This document shows, piece after piece, positions 5,580 to 13,166 of a stretch of 17,767 bases of DNA; positions within the stretch are counted from its first letter, which is position 1, and each line of letters starts with the position of its first letter. The notes beneath the pieces were generated by a model. It saw nothing but the letters and a program-made list of their open reading frames with translations, ran no database searches and was not told where the DNA came from. Source of the DNA: an uncultured Bacilli bacterium. GTDB taxonomy: Bacteria > Bacillota_I > Bacilli_A > RF39 > UBA660. Where the stretch lies: the NCBI GenBank assembly GCA_934096715.1, contig CAKOMQ010000022.1:1-17767 (forward strand), read 5' to 3'. The translations under genes were made by a program, and so were the position numbers.

Positions 5580-7596
5580 ATTAAAAAAATATTATACAGA
5601 AATATTAGATGATCGTTTTAGAAACAATTTTATGTTGTTAAGTTTTGTTTTTTTTAGTGTAGATATAATATTTAGACTTATTAATAAATTCCCGATATTT
5701 TCTTGGTCTACAGTAAGAATTTTACTTGGAAGTCTTATTATAAGTCTTTTTGTATCTTCTTTATCTTCTTTAATTAGAAAAAGATGGATAAAGAATACTA
5801 TCAATATATTATTTGCTTTTATTTCTTCATTCTATGCTTGGTTACAAGTAGGATTTATGAATTACTTAGGTGTTTATATTTCTTTTAATACATCAAGTCA
5901 ATTTGGAGCAGTAAAAGACTATTTAAAAGATTATTTAATGTCTTTTCATATAACTTATTATTTATTGTTTATTCCCTTTATTCTTTATGTTATTTATTTA
6001 ATCTATATGGCAAAAACTCAAGAATATAAATATCTTATTCTTAATAAAAAGAACTTTCTAATACCTTTTGTTTTAATCTTATTATTGTTCTTGTACTATG
6101 GCTCAATTAACTGGGGATTTATGCAAAATAAATTTCAAACTACTACTAATAGAGAGTTATTTAAAAATGTTAGTAATCCTAGTTTAGCTATTAATCAATT
6201 TGGTACTAATGTATTTGGAGTACTTGATGTAAAGAGTTATTTATTTCCAAGTGATCAAGAAATAACTGTGTTTAAAAAAGCTAGTAAGTCAAGTAAGAAA
6301 ATAAAGAGTGAAAAAACTAGAAGTGTAAGTAATGATTTACAAACAATTGCTGACAATGAAACGGATATTAGGTATTTGAATCTTCATAATTATTTTTTAA
6401 GTAATGAAGTAACTGATTATAATGATTATACTGGTATGTTTAAAGATAAGAATGTTATAGTTATTCTTATGGAATCTGTTAATAATACAATAATTAATAA
6501 AGAATTATTTCCAAATTTCTATAAACTTTATAGTGAAGGATGGCATTGGAATAATGAATATTCTCCAAGAAATAGTTGTGCTACAGGTAATAATGAGTTT
6601 AGTGCTATGACAGGTTTATATAGTCTATATAATGCATGTACAAGTAATGTTTATGTAGATAATAGATATTATGAAGCTATATTTAATTTATTTAATAATG
6701 CTGGATATACAACTAATAGTATGCATGATTTTAGTGAATGGTATTATAAAAGACCTACTATACATGTAAATATGGGTAGTAGAACTTTCTATAATGCAGC
6801 ATCTTTAGATATAAAGACTGCATCTTATTATGGAGAGTGGCCTAGTGATATTGAATTCTTTGAAAAAGCAATGGATATAGAGCTTAAAAATAAAGGTAAG
6901 TGGATGACTTGGTTAACTACTGTTACTACTCACCAACCATATTCATCTTCATCTACTTATGGAGACTTATATAAAGATAATTATAAAGCTATGGGATATT
7001 CTACTAGTATGAGTAGATATTTATCTAAGTTAAAAGTATTGGATGATGCCATAGGAGTTATGATAGATAAGTTAACTGATGCTAAAAAGTTAGATGATAC
7101 TGTAATTGTACTTCTTGCTGATCATTATCCTTATGGACTTAATAAATCAACTATTAGTGAAACTATTAAAGGAGATTTAAATGATTATGAAATTGAAAGA
7201 ACTCCATTTGTGATATATAATAGTAGTATGAAACCTAAAGAATTTAACGAGTATTCTACATATATTAATCTTGTTCCAACTTTAGCTAACCTTATGGGAC
7301 TTGAGTTTGATCCAAGATTATATATGGGTAGTGATTTACTTAGTGAAGATTATGAATCAATTGTAGTATTTGCTGATGGTTCTTGGAAGAATGAGAAAGC
7401 ATATTATAATGCTGCGACTGGAAATGTTAAATTTTATCAAGATAATAGTTATACAGATGATGAAATAAGAGATATAACTAATAGGGTTAGTTTAAAGATT
7501 CAAATGAGTAATATTGCTATTAAGAATAATTATTTTAATTATTTAGAAACTAAAATGAATGAACTTAAAAATGAAAAGGAGAATACAGAAGATTAA
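5569..7596 (+). CDS. LTA-synthase-like membrane sulfatase-fold protein
   Basis: A 675-residue protein of the lipoteichoic-acid synthase type: several N-terminal membrane segments (roughly residues 18-215), then a large extracellular sulfatase-fold domain. Catalytic features are E302 in VILMESVNN, the presumed nucleophile T339 in CATGNNEF and the metal-binding pair D518-H519 in LLADHYP. In LtaS enzymes these residues transfer glycerol-phosphate from phosphatidylglycerol to a growing polymer on the outer membrane face. The motif around the Thr differs from the common GKTSDSEF, so the substrate could differ. I chose ATG 5569; a GTG nine bases earlier is possible but worse placed relative to GGAG. 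It overlaps rnhB by 11 bases and touches topA by one base. An envelope enzyme between rnhB and topA is unusual, since dprA often lies near there in related bacteria. Confidence 0.85.
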   Translation: MKNKLKKYYTEILDDRFRNNFMLLSFVFFSVDIIFRLINKFPIFSWSTVRILLGSLIISLFVSSLSSLIRKRWIKNTINILFAFISSFYAWLQVGFMNYLGVYISFNTSSQFGAVKDYLKDYLMSFHITYYLLFIPFILYVIYLIYMAKTQEYKYLILNKKNFLIPFVLILLLFLYYGSINWGFMQNKFQTTTNRELFKNVSNPSLAINQFGTNVFGVLDVKSYLFPSDQEITVFKKASKSSKKIKSEKTRSVSNDLQTIADNETDIRYLNLHNYFLSNEVTDYNDYTGMFKDKNVIVILMESVNNTIINKELFPNFYKLYSEGWHWNNEYSPRNSCATGNNEFSAMTGLYSLYNACTSNVYVDNRYYEAIFNLFNNAGYTTNSMHDFSEWYYKRPTIHVNMGSRTFYNAASLDIKTASYYGEWPSDIEFFEKAMDIELKNKGKWMTWLTTVTTHQPYSSSSTYGDLYKDNYKAMGYSTSMSRYLSKLKVLDDAIGVMIDKLTDAKKLDDTVIVLLADHYPYGLNKSTISETIKGDLNDYEIERTPFVIYNSSMKPKEFNEYSTYINLVPTLANLMGLEFDPRLYMGSDLLSEDYESIVVFADGSWKNEKAYYNAATGNVKFYQDNSYTDDEIRDITNRVSLKIQMSNIAIKNNYFNYLETKMNELKNEKENTED

Positions 7597-9620
7597 TGAA
7601 TAATATTGTAATTGTTGAGTCACCAGCTAAATCTAAAACTATTGAAAAGTATTTAAGTACTGGGTATAAAGTGGTATCTAGTAAGGGTCATATAAGAGAT
7701 TTAGCTACTACTGGTAAATATGGGTTAGGAGTGGATTTAGATAATGATTTTAAACCTAACTATAAGATAATTACTGGTAAAACTAAAGATGTAAAACAAT
7801 TAAAGAAATTAGTAAGTGATGCAGATCATGTATATTTAGCTACCGACCCTGACCGTGAAGGAGAAAATATATCTTGGCATTTACTTGATGAACTTGAAAT
7901 ACCAGAGGATAAATATGATAGAGTAGTATTTAGAGAAATTACTAAAGATGTTGTTTTAAATGCTATTAATAATCCTAGTAAAATAGATATGGATTTAGTT
8001 AAAAGTGGAGAAACTAGAAGAATACTTGATAGGATTATTGGTTTTAGATTAAGTAAGTTGATGCAATATAAAACAGGTGGTAAGTCAGCTGGTAGAGTTC
8101 AAAGTGTAGCATTAAAGTTAATAGTAGATAGAGAAAGAGAAATACTTGCTTTTATACCTAAAGAATATTGGACTATTGAAGCAGATTTTAAAGATTTTAC
8201 TGCAGAGTTATTTAAGTATCATGGAAAAGATATAGAAATAAATAGTGAAGTAGAAGCGGATGAAATAATATCTAAGTTATCTAAATCTTTTAAGATAGAT
8301 AAAATAGAAGATAAAGAAAAGAAGAAGAGTGCTAGAGAAGTATTTAAGACTTCTACATTACAACAAATGGCATCTACTAGACTTAATTTTCCTGCTAAAA
8401 AGACTATGAGTATAGCTCAAAAACTATATGAAGGTATAGATTTAGGAAATGAAACTGTTGGTTTAATTACTTATATGCGTACTGATAGTGTGAGAATATC
8501 TAATGAATTTGTATTAAGTGGTAAAGATTATATTAAGAAAAACTATGGTGAAGAGTATGTAGGCAATGTTAAAGTAGGTAAGAAAAATGAAAATATGCAA
8601 GATGCTCATGAAGGTATTAGACCTACAAGTGTAATGCGTACTCCTGAAAGTATAAAGAATTATTTAACTAATGATGAATATAAATTATATAAATTGATTT
8701 ATATACGTGCATTATCTAGTATAATGGCAGATGCTAAAGTTTTAGCAACTACTCTTTATTTAGAAAATAATGGGTTTATGTTTAAAGCTACTGGAAGTGT
8801 TTTAGTATTTGACGGTTATTTAAAATTATATAAAGAATATGAAGATCAAGAAGACAAGATATTACCTGATTTTAAAAATTATAATAGTGATGTACTTGTA
8901 AGTGATAGTATTAATAAATATCAACATTTTACTAAACCAAGTCCTAGATATACTGAAAGTAGTTTAATTAAAGAATTAGAAAGTTTAGGTATAGGTAGAC
9001 CTAGTACATATGCTACTATTATAAGTACTATAAAAGATAGAGGATATGTTACTATAGATGATAAGAAATTTGTACCTACAGAAATGGGATTTACTACTAC
9101 AGATAAATTACAAGAATATTTTAGTAGTATAGTTAATGTAGATTATACTGCTAATATGGAAAAAGAACTAGATGAAATAGCAGAAGGTAAAATATCTAAT
9201 ATAAAGGTATTACATGACTTTTATTCTAAGTTTGCTCCTATTATGGATGATGCTCTTAAGAATATGGAAAAAGTTGAACCTGAAAAGACTGGGGAGAGTT
9301 GTCCTAATTGTGGTAGTGATTTAGTTATAAGAAAGAGTAAGTATGGTACATTTATAGCTTGTTCTAATTATCCAGAATGTAAATATATTAAGAGTGATAA
9401 AATAGAAGCAAAAGTAATTTGTAAGTGTCCTAAATGTTCTAGTGATATAGTAGAAAGAAAAACTAAGAAGGGTAAAATATTCTATGGATGTTCTAATTAT
9501 CCTAAATGTAAATATGCTACTTGGTATAAACCAACTGGTAATATTTGTCCTACATGTAATAACTTACTTGTTATGAAAAATAATGAAGAAATATGTGAAA
9601 CTTGTAAAGGTGAAGATTAA
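7596..9620 (+). CDS. topA: DNA topoisomerase I
   Basis: A 674-residue type IA topoisomerase that relaxes negatively supercoiled DNA. The TOPRIM domain is at the N-terminus, with E8 in IVIVESPAKS and the metal-binding DPDREGE at 84-90. SAGRVQSVAL follows at about 165, and the catalytic Tyr is Y293 in LITYMRTDS. GIGRPSTYATI lies near 470. The C-terminus bears three zinc-ribbon-like cysteine groups (CPNCG...CSNYPEC, CPKCS...CSNYPKC, CPTCN...CETCK), the usual arrangement in Bacillota. Its ATG overlaps the final base of the preceding gene, and AAAAGGAG lies inside that gene's end. The gene ends just before a hairpin that may terminate the operon. Confidence 0.97.
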   Translation: MNNIVIVESPAKSKTIEKYLSTGYKVVSSKGHIRDLATTGKYGLGVDLDNDFKPNYKIITGKTKDVKQLKKLVSDADHVYLATDPDREGENISWHLLDELEIPEDKYDRVVFREITKDVVLNAINNPSKIDMDLVKSGETRRILDRIIGFRLSKLMQYKTGGKSAGRVQSVALKLIVDREREILAFIPKEYWTIEADFKDFTAELFKYHGKDIEINSEVEADEIISKLSKSFKIDKIEDKEKKKSAREVFKTSTLQQMASTRLNFPAKKTMSIAQKLYEGIDLGNETVGLITYMRTDSVRISNEFVLSGKDYIKKNYGEEYVGNVKVGKKNENMQDAHEGIRPTSVMRTPESIKNYLTNDEYKLYKLIYIRALSSIMADAKVLATTLYLENNGFMFKATGSVLVFDGYLKLYKEYEDQEDKILPDFKNYNSDVLVSDSINKYQHFTKPSPRYTESSLIKELESLGIGRPSTYATIISTIKDRGYVTIDDKKFVPTEMGFTTTDKLQEYFSSIVNVDYTANMEKELDEIAEGKISNIKVLHDFYSKFAPIMDDALKNMEKVEPEKTGESCPNCGSDLVIRKSKYGTFIACSNYPECKYIKSDKIEAKVICKCPKCSSDIVERKTKKGKIFYGCSNYPKCKYATWYKPTGNICPTCNNLLVMKNNEEICETCKGED

Positions 9621-9624
9621 GTAC

Positions 9625-9653
9625 TTGAAAATAATACTCATTTGTAGTATTAT
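9625..9653 (+). promoter_or_regulatory. promoter of the first surface-protein locus
   Basis: TTGAAA (9625-9630), a 17-bp spacer and TATTAT (9648-9653) make a good sigma-A-type promoter immediately after topA. The -10 box is the right arm of an inverted repeat (ATAATAC/GTATTAT), so the same bases can act as terminator, operator or promoter. Transcription would start near 9660, about 30 bases before the leader ATG. Confidence 0.5.
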
Positions 9654-9659
9654 TTTTTT
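9628..9659 (+). terminator. possible intrinsic terminator after topA
   Basis: AAAATAATAC and GTATTATTTT pair in a stem of up to 10 bp around a 9-base loop, followed by a run of seven T. It lies 8 bases after the topA stop. The stem is nearly all A-T, so efficiency is doubtful, and it overlaps the promoter just described. Confidence 0.45.
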
Positions 9660-9671
9660 AGTAGAAAAAAT

Positions 9672-9756
9672 AGAAAGTGAGACCCCGAAACAATGAAAAG
9701 AAATGCTAATTTATTAGCAACCTTCCAGTATTTAAAAAGCCTACTGGGGGGGGGGG
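9672..9756 (+). repeat. surface-protein leader repeat, copy 1, with 11-G run
   Basis: This stretch is shared with 17446-17527. Both copies contain AGAAAGTGAGACCCC, a 4-6 base variable spacer, then an identical 53 bp from the ATG to CTACT and a G homopolymer (11 G here at 9746-9756, 10 G in the other copy). Bases 9721-9730 can pair with 9742-9751 in a 10-bp stem (CCAGTA/TACTGG core plus G-U and G-C pairs into the G run), so the run sits in a hairpin. Identity at synonymous positions, compared with divergent flanks on both sides, suggests selection or gene conversion at the DNA or RNA level. Confidence 0.9.
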
Positions 9757-9782
9757 CGAGAAACAACACAAAAGAACTTTAG
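9693..9782 (+). other. phase-variable leader frame, copy 1 (out of frame)
   Basis: ATG 9693 opens MKRNANLLATFQYLKSLLGG, then crosses the G run and ends at TAG 9780-9782 after 29 residues. With 11 G the body frame is missed. With 12 G (or 9 G) the leader would read on as ...GGGGEKQHKRTLVIALTIIELLL and fuse to the surface protein. The ribosome binding site is weak (AAGTGAG). Read as part of the downstream gene, this is its true N-terminus in the OFF state. Confidence 0.6.
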
Positions 9783-9805
9783 TTATTGCATTAACTATAA
9801 TTGAG

Positions 9806-12139
9806 TTGTTATTAATTATATGTGCTATAATTTCATATAATAATAAAACTTTAGATAAATATATCTTTGGAAGTAGTGATTTAAAGAACACTAATCTTTT
9901 TGCAATTATGATAGATGACGGAAATGGTGGTTATAAAGAATCTACAACTGATACATTCCCAGGCTATGAATACTTTTATAATCAAGAAAAATCTAGTTGT
10001 ATGGATATGGCTGGTAAACCAATTGCTGATTCTCTTCTTTATAATCAAGATACTAAAACAGCATCAATTACAGTAGGAGATACAAGTAGTTGTTATTTGT
10101 ATTTTGATAATTGGAAAAGTGATGATTCATCAGAACGGGATAATTTTTCACAATATTTAATTAATAAAGGAGAAATGTGGCAAAGTGGACTCGATGGCGA
10201 TGGATATAGATATGCTGGAACAAACCCAAATAATTTTGTGTGTTTTGGTACATCAGATGTTTCTGAATGTACAGCAAGTCAAGATAAATACATGTATAGA
10301 ATAATTGGAGTATTCAATAATTCCGGAAATAATTCTGTTAAAATAATAAAGTCTAATTATTTAGATTCAAAAATGAAATATTCAAGTGCTTCCCCTAAAA
10401 AAATCGAATCAACAGAAACAATTGTGTCAAGCTTTCCTATCGAAATATTCAGCAATCTTAATAATACATATTTTTTGTTTAATAAATCCTATGATTATAT
10501 GCAAAATGATAAGTGGGTTAATATAATTAATAGCGATTTGAATACCACTTGTAGAACATGGAAATTTGTGAATCAAACTCAATATACTGTTATAGATTTA
10601 TATAACAATAAAACCGCAGAAGAAATATTTAATCACGAGAAATCCTATTGCAGCGCAGGCAACTACACTGTTACGTTAATGAATATTAGTGATTTTATAC
10701 TAGCAGATGGTGATGACGGGTTGAGTTACAAAACAAACAATGGAGTAATTAATAATGATTCTTGGATTACAGGAGGTGGCGAATCAGAATGGACTAACAC
10801 ATATATGGGAGCAATTTTAATTAATCAAGTAAATGGTATATATGCTGCTTCAGCATATGGCGTTGGTGGAAGTACTAAATATATTAATTCTAATTACGAA
10901 ATTTCAGTCAGGCCAACTATGTTTTTAAAAAAAGATGTTGAATTTATAAATGGTGATGGTACTTCGAATAAACCTTTTATCATCTCCAATAATGTCAAAG
11001 AAATTATACCTATTAAAATTGATATAAATATTTCTAAAAACGTATTAAATATATCTTTAACAAAAGGAGTAGGTAATTTAAATAAATATTGTATAAATAA
11101 TAAAGCAAATATAAATGATTGTGAATGGAAGAAAATATCTGGTAGTTCTATTACTTATGAAATGTCTAAAAGCGGAAAATATTACGTACATGTAATAGAT
11201 GATGCCGGTTATATTGCCGAAGGTTCTATAGTATATACATTTGCTAATTATTTAAAAGATTCTGGTAAAATGTGGCAAAGTGGATTAGAAGGTGATGGAT
11301 ACAGGTTTGTTGGTACAGGGGCTTATAATACAAGCTCGACGCCTGCTAACTTTGTTTGTTTAGGAACAGGTAATAAAAACACCTGTGTTAATAATCCTGA
11401 TAAACTATTATATAGAATAATTGGCGTGTTTGATGATCAAGTTAAACTAATTAAGCTATCAAGTTTAACTGAAAATTTATCTTTTGCACCTGGAACAATG
11501 TTTGTTCAAACTAGCGATCAATATAGAAACTATGCAGCTTCAAGGTTGGTATCATTATTAAATTCTACTACATTTTTAACAAATACTGATTATTTTGTTA
11601 GTGATGATTATCGAGATATGATTGATACTAATAGTAAAACTACTGTTACTACGAGTACGTATTCAAGCAGTGGGCCAAACTATTATAATAGTTTGACACC
11701 AAGTCAAATATATTTACACGAAAATAATAGGAGTAGTAAAACAAATACTAAAGGTTATTGGAATACACATAACAATAAAATATCTGTTCTAGATGTAAGT
11801 GATTATGTATTATCACTTGGAGATACAGCTAAATCTATGACAAGTGGAACATATACAAATAGAAATACATTGAAAACTAGTTGGTTATTCCTAGGAAATA
11901 ACATGTATGGAAGTACTAGTGGTAACTATACTACTGAAAATACTACTGCGGTATATGGTGCAAGTTCTTCTAGTGTGTATTCTACTATTTATACATGGAC
12001 TATTAATCCGAGTGGATATATTTATTACACTGATAAAGCAAGTGAGTATGCTACAAGACCTGTATTTTATTTAAAGAAAAATATAATAAGCAGGGGCGGA
12101 TCAGGTACATTATCAGATCCATACATCATAGCAAATTAA
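9806..12139 (+). CDS. large anchored surface protein, copy 1 (apparently phase OFF)
   Basis: An uninterrupted frame encodes an exported protein. Coordinates begin at the only standard start codon in the frame (TTG 9806), but that would cut through the hydrophobic segment TLVIALTIIELLLIICAIISY; the natural N-terminus is probably the leader ATG at 9693, reached only if the G run changes length. The frame is open back to 9710 with no ATG, GTG or TTG. After the membrane anchor come a linker and a cysteine-containing head (FPGYEYFYNQ, SSCYLYF). Next is repeat A (about residues 113-395, counted from 9806), a bacterial Ig-like spacer (400-480, with GKYYVHVIDDAGY) and repeat B (483-777). Both repeats begin 'MWQSGL-GDGYR', contain NFVC-GT and YRIIGVF, and end 'RP-FLKK...GDGT...PFII'. 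There is no LPXTG or C-terminal anchor. Expected location: outer cell surface, attached by the N-terminus. Function unknown; adhesion or immune variation is inference. It could alternatively be a silent gene or pseudogene. Confidence 0.8.
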   Translation: MLLIICAIISYNNKTLDKYIFGSSDLKNTNLFAIMIDDGNGGYKESTTDTFPGYEYFYNQEKSSCMDMAGKPIADSLLYNQDTKTASITVGDTSSCYLYFDNWKSDDSSERDNFSQYLINKGEMWQSGLDGDGYRYAGTNPNNFVCFGTSDVSECTASQDKYMYRIIGVFNNSGNNSVKIIKSNYLDSKMKYSSASPKKIESTETIVSSFPIEIFSNLNNTYFLFNKSYDYMQNDKWVNIINSDLNTTCRTWKFVNQTQYTVIDLYNNKTAEEIFNHEKSYCSAGNYTVTLMNISDFILADGDDGLSYKTNNGVINNDSWITGGGESEWTNTYMGAILINQVNGIYAASAYGVGGSTKYINSNYEISVRPTMFLKKDVEFINGDGTSNKPFIISNNVKEIIPIKIDINISKNVLNISLTKGVGNLNKYCINNKANINDCEWKKISGSSITYEMSKSGKYYVHVIDDAGYIAEGSIVYTFANYLKDSGKMWQSGLEGDGYRFVGTGAYNTSSTPANFVCLGTGNKNTCVNNPDKLLYRIIGVFDDQVKLIKLSSLTENLSFAPGTMFVQTSDQYRNYAASRLVSLLNSTTFLTNTDYFVSDDYRDMIDTNSKTTVTTSTYSSSGPNYYNSLTPSQIYLHENNRSSKTNTKGYWNTHNNKISVLDVSDYVLSLGDTAKSMTSGTYTNRNTLKTSWLFLGNNMYGSTSGNYTTENTTAVYGASSSSVYSTIYTWTINPSGYIYYTDKASEYATRPVFYLKKNIISRGGSGTLSDPYIIAN

Positions 12140-12203
12140 TTATAGTATAAAGAGTATACTATCGCTTTCTATCTAAATTTAAAAGTATACCTTTATATAG
12201 ATG

Positions 12204-12229
12204 ACTCTTCAATGTGTGAAGAGTTTTTT
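12204..12229 (+). terminator. intrinsic terminator after surface protein copy 1
   Basis: ACTCTTCA (12204-12211) and TGAAGAGT (12217-12224) form a perfect 8-bp stem with a 5-base loop, followed by a T run to 12229. It ends transcription of the surface-protein locus just before the ireB promoter. The preceding 60 bases hold no gene. Confidence 0.8.
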
Positions 12230-12234
12230 CTTGG

Positions 12235-12263
12235 TTGAAAAACACTAGTATATTTGATAAAAT
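12235..12263 (+). promoter_or_regulatory. promoter of the ireB operon
   Basis: TTGAAA (12235-12240), a 17-bp spacer and TAAAAT (12258-12263) match sigma-A consensus well. It starts directly after the terminator and about 24 bases before the ireB ATG, giving a short untranslated leader with AAGGAAG as ribosome binding site. Confidence 0.75.
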
Positions 12264-12286
12264 ATTTATGTGCAAGGAAGTGTAGT

Positions 12287-12529
12287 ATGGATAAGACAAG
12301 TGTATTTAATGTACAAGAATTAAGACAAGAAATGATTCTTATGATATTAAATGAAATAATTGAGTCATTAAATAAGAAAGGATATAATGCAGAAAATCAA
12401 TTAGTAGGATATCTACTTACTGGAGATGTTACATATATATCTAATTTTGAAAATGCTCGTGAAAAAGCTAAAACTTTAAAAAGGGAAGAAGTATTACTTG
12501 CACTTATAAAACACTATGAAGGTAATTAG
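12287..12529 (+). CDS. ireB: IreB family regulator (UPF0297, YrzL)
   Basis: An 80-residue cytoplasmic protein of the IreB family. In Enterococcus, IreB is a small substrate of the Ser/Thr kinase IreK and lowers intrinsic cephalosporin resistance. Family marks here are the opening MDKTSVF, GYNAENQLVGYLLTGD at about 34-49 (compare '[20 protein letters not shown]') and KREEVLLALIKHY at the end. I chose ATG 12287 over an upstream TTG at 12254, because AAGGAAG precedes this ATG, the product then begins like its family, and 12254 lies inside the promoter. It heads the ireB-ruvX pair conserved across Bacillota. Confidence 0.93.
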   Translation: MDKTSVFNVQELRQEMILMILNEIIESLNKKGYNAENQLVGYLLTGDVTYISNFENAREKAKTLKREEVLLALIKHYEGN

Positions 12530-12531
12530 TA

Positions 12532-12948
12532 ATGAGATATTTGGGGCTTGATTTAGGAACTAAAACATTAGGAGTATCTATAACAGATAAAATTGGTTTA
12601 ATTACTCGAGAGTTACCTGTTATAAGATTTGATTTTGAAGACTATGATAGTGCACTCATACAAGCAAAAGAAGTAATTGATGAATATAATATTAGTGAAG
12701 TAGTTCTAGGACTTCCTAAGAATATGGATGGCACTTTAGGATTTGCTGCTAATAGGAGTCTTAAGTTTAAAGAACTACTTGAAAATACTGGTGTAATAGT
12801 ACACTTAGTAGATGAAAGATTAACTACTAAAAGTGCAATTGATATGATGCATGAAATTAATAAAACAGAAAAAAATAGTAAAAATATAATTGATAGTGTT
12901 AGTGCATCAATTATTCTAGAAAGCTATTTAAAGAGTATTAAGAAATGA
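12532..12948 (+). CDS. ruvX: RuvX/YqgF-type RNase H-like nuclease
   Basis: A 138-residue protein of the YqgF/RuvX family with an RNase H-like fold. Members process the 5' end of pre-16S rRNA, and a Holliday-junction role has been proposed for some. Conserved acidic positions are D7 in GLDLGTKTLGVS, the segment GLPKNMDG at 60-67, DERLTT at 94-99 and D121 in IIDSVSAS. Length is normal. It starts two bases after ireB and its TGA overlaps the ATG of the next gene, so translation is coupled. The TGA stop also shows that UGA is not read as Trp in this organism. Confidence 0.95.
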   Translation: MRYLGLDLGTKTLGVSITDKIGLITRELPVIRFDFEDYDSALIQAKEVIDEYNISEVVLGLPKNMDGTLGFAANRSLKFKELLENTGVIVHLVDERLTTKSAIDMMHEINKTEKNSKNIIDSVSASIILESYLKSIKK

Positions 12949-13166
12949 AATTAGTTTTAGTTAATAATGATCAAGAAAAAGAAGTTAAAGTAATAATGAA
13001 TTTAAAAATAGATAATAGACTATATTACTTATATGAGTATAATAATCAAGTTTTATATTTAGGTAGAAAAGAAAAAGATATGATGTATCATTTAAGTGAT
13101 AATGAATATGAAGTGTTATCTAAAATAGTTAGTAAGATGAATGTAGTAGGAGAAAAAGATGAATAA
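12945..13166 (+). CDS. small DUF1292-like protein (YrzB position)
   Basis: A 73-residue, charged cytoplasmic protein located exactly where Bacillota usually carry yrzB (DUF1292), after ireB-ruvX. The beta-rich pattern (KLVLVNNDQEKEVKVIM..., LYYLYEYNNQVLYLG) fits DUF1292, but it lacks the acidic tail of many family members and the sequence match is weak, so the call rests mostly on position. It overlaps ruvX by four bases (ATGA) and mltG by eight. Function unknown. Confidence 0.5.
   Translation: MKLVLVNNDQEKEVKVIMNLKIDNRLYYLYEYNNQVLYLGRKEKDMMYHLSDNEYEVLSKIVSKMNVVGEKDE

Noticed and set aside
9693..9755. Leader peptide ...LKSLLGG as a double-glycine secretion leader of a bacteriocin
   Set aside because: The glycines come from the G homopolymer itself, no peptidase-transporter gene is nearby, and the same leader would fuse to a membrane-anchored surface protein.
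9806..9844. TTG 9806 as the true start of surface protein copy 1
   Set aside because: It lies inside the hydrophobic anchor, has no ribosome binding site, and would remove the basic N-terminus that copy 2 has. Kept only as a coordinate.
12946..12948. UGA read as Trp (mycoplasma-type code)
   Set aside because: TGA ends ruvX at the family's normal length, and all Trp codons seen are TGG.
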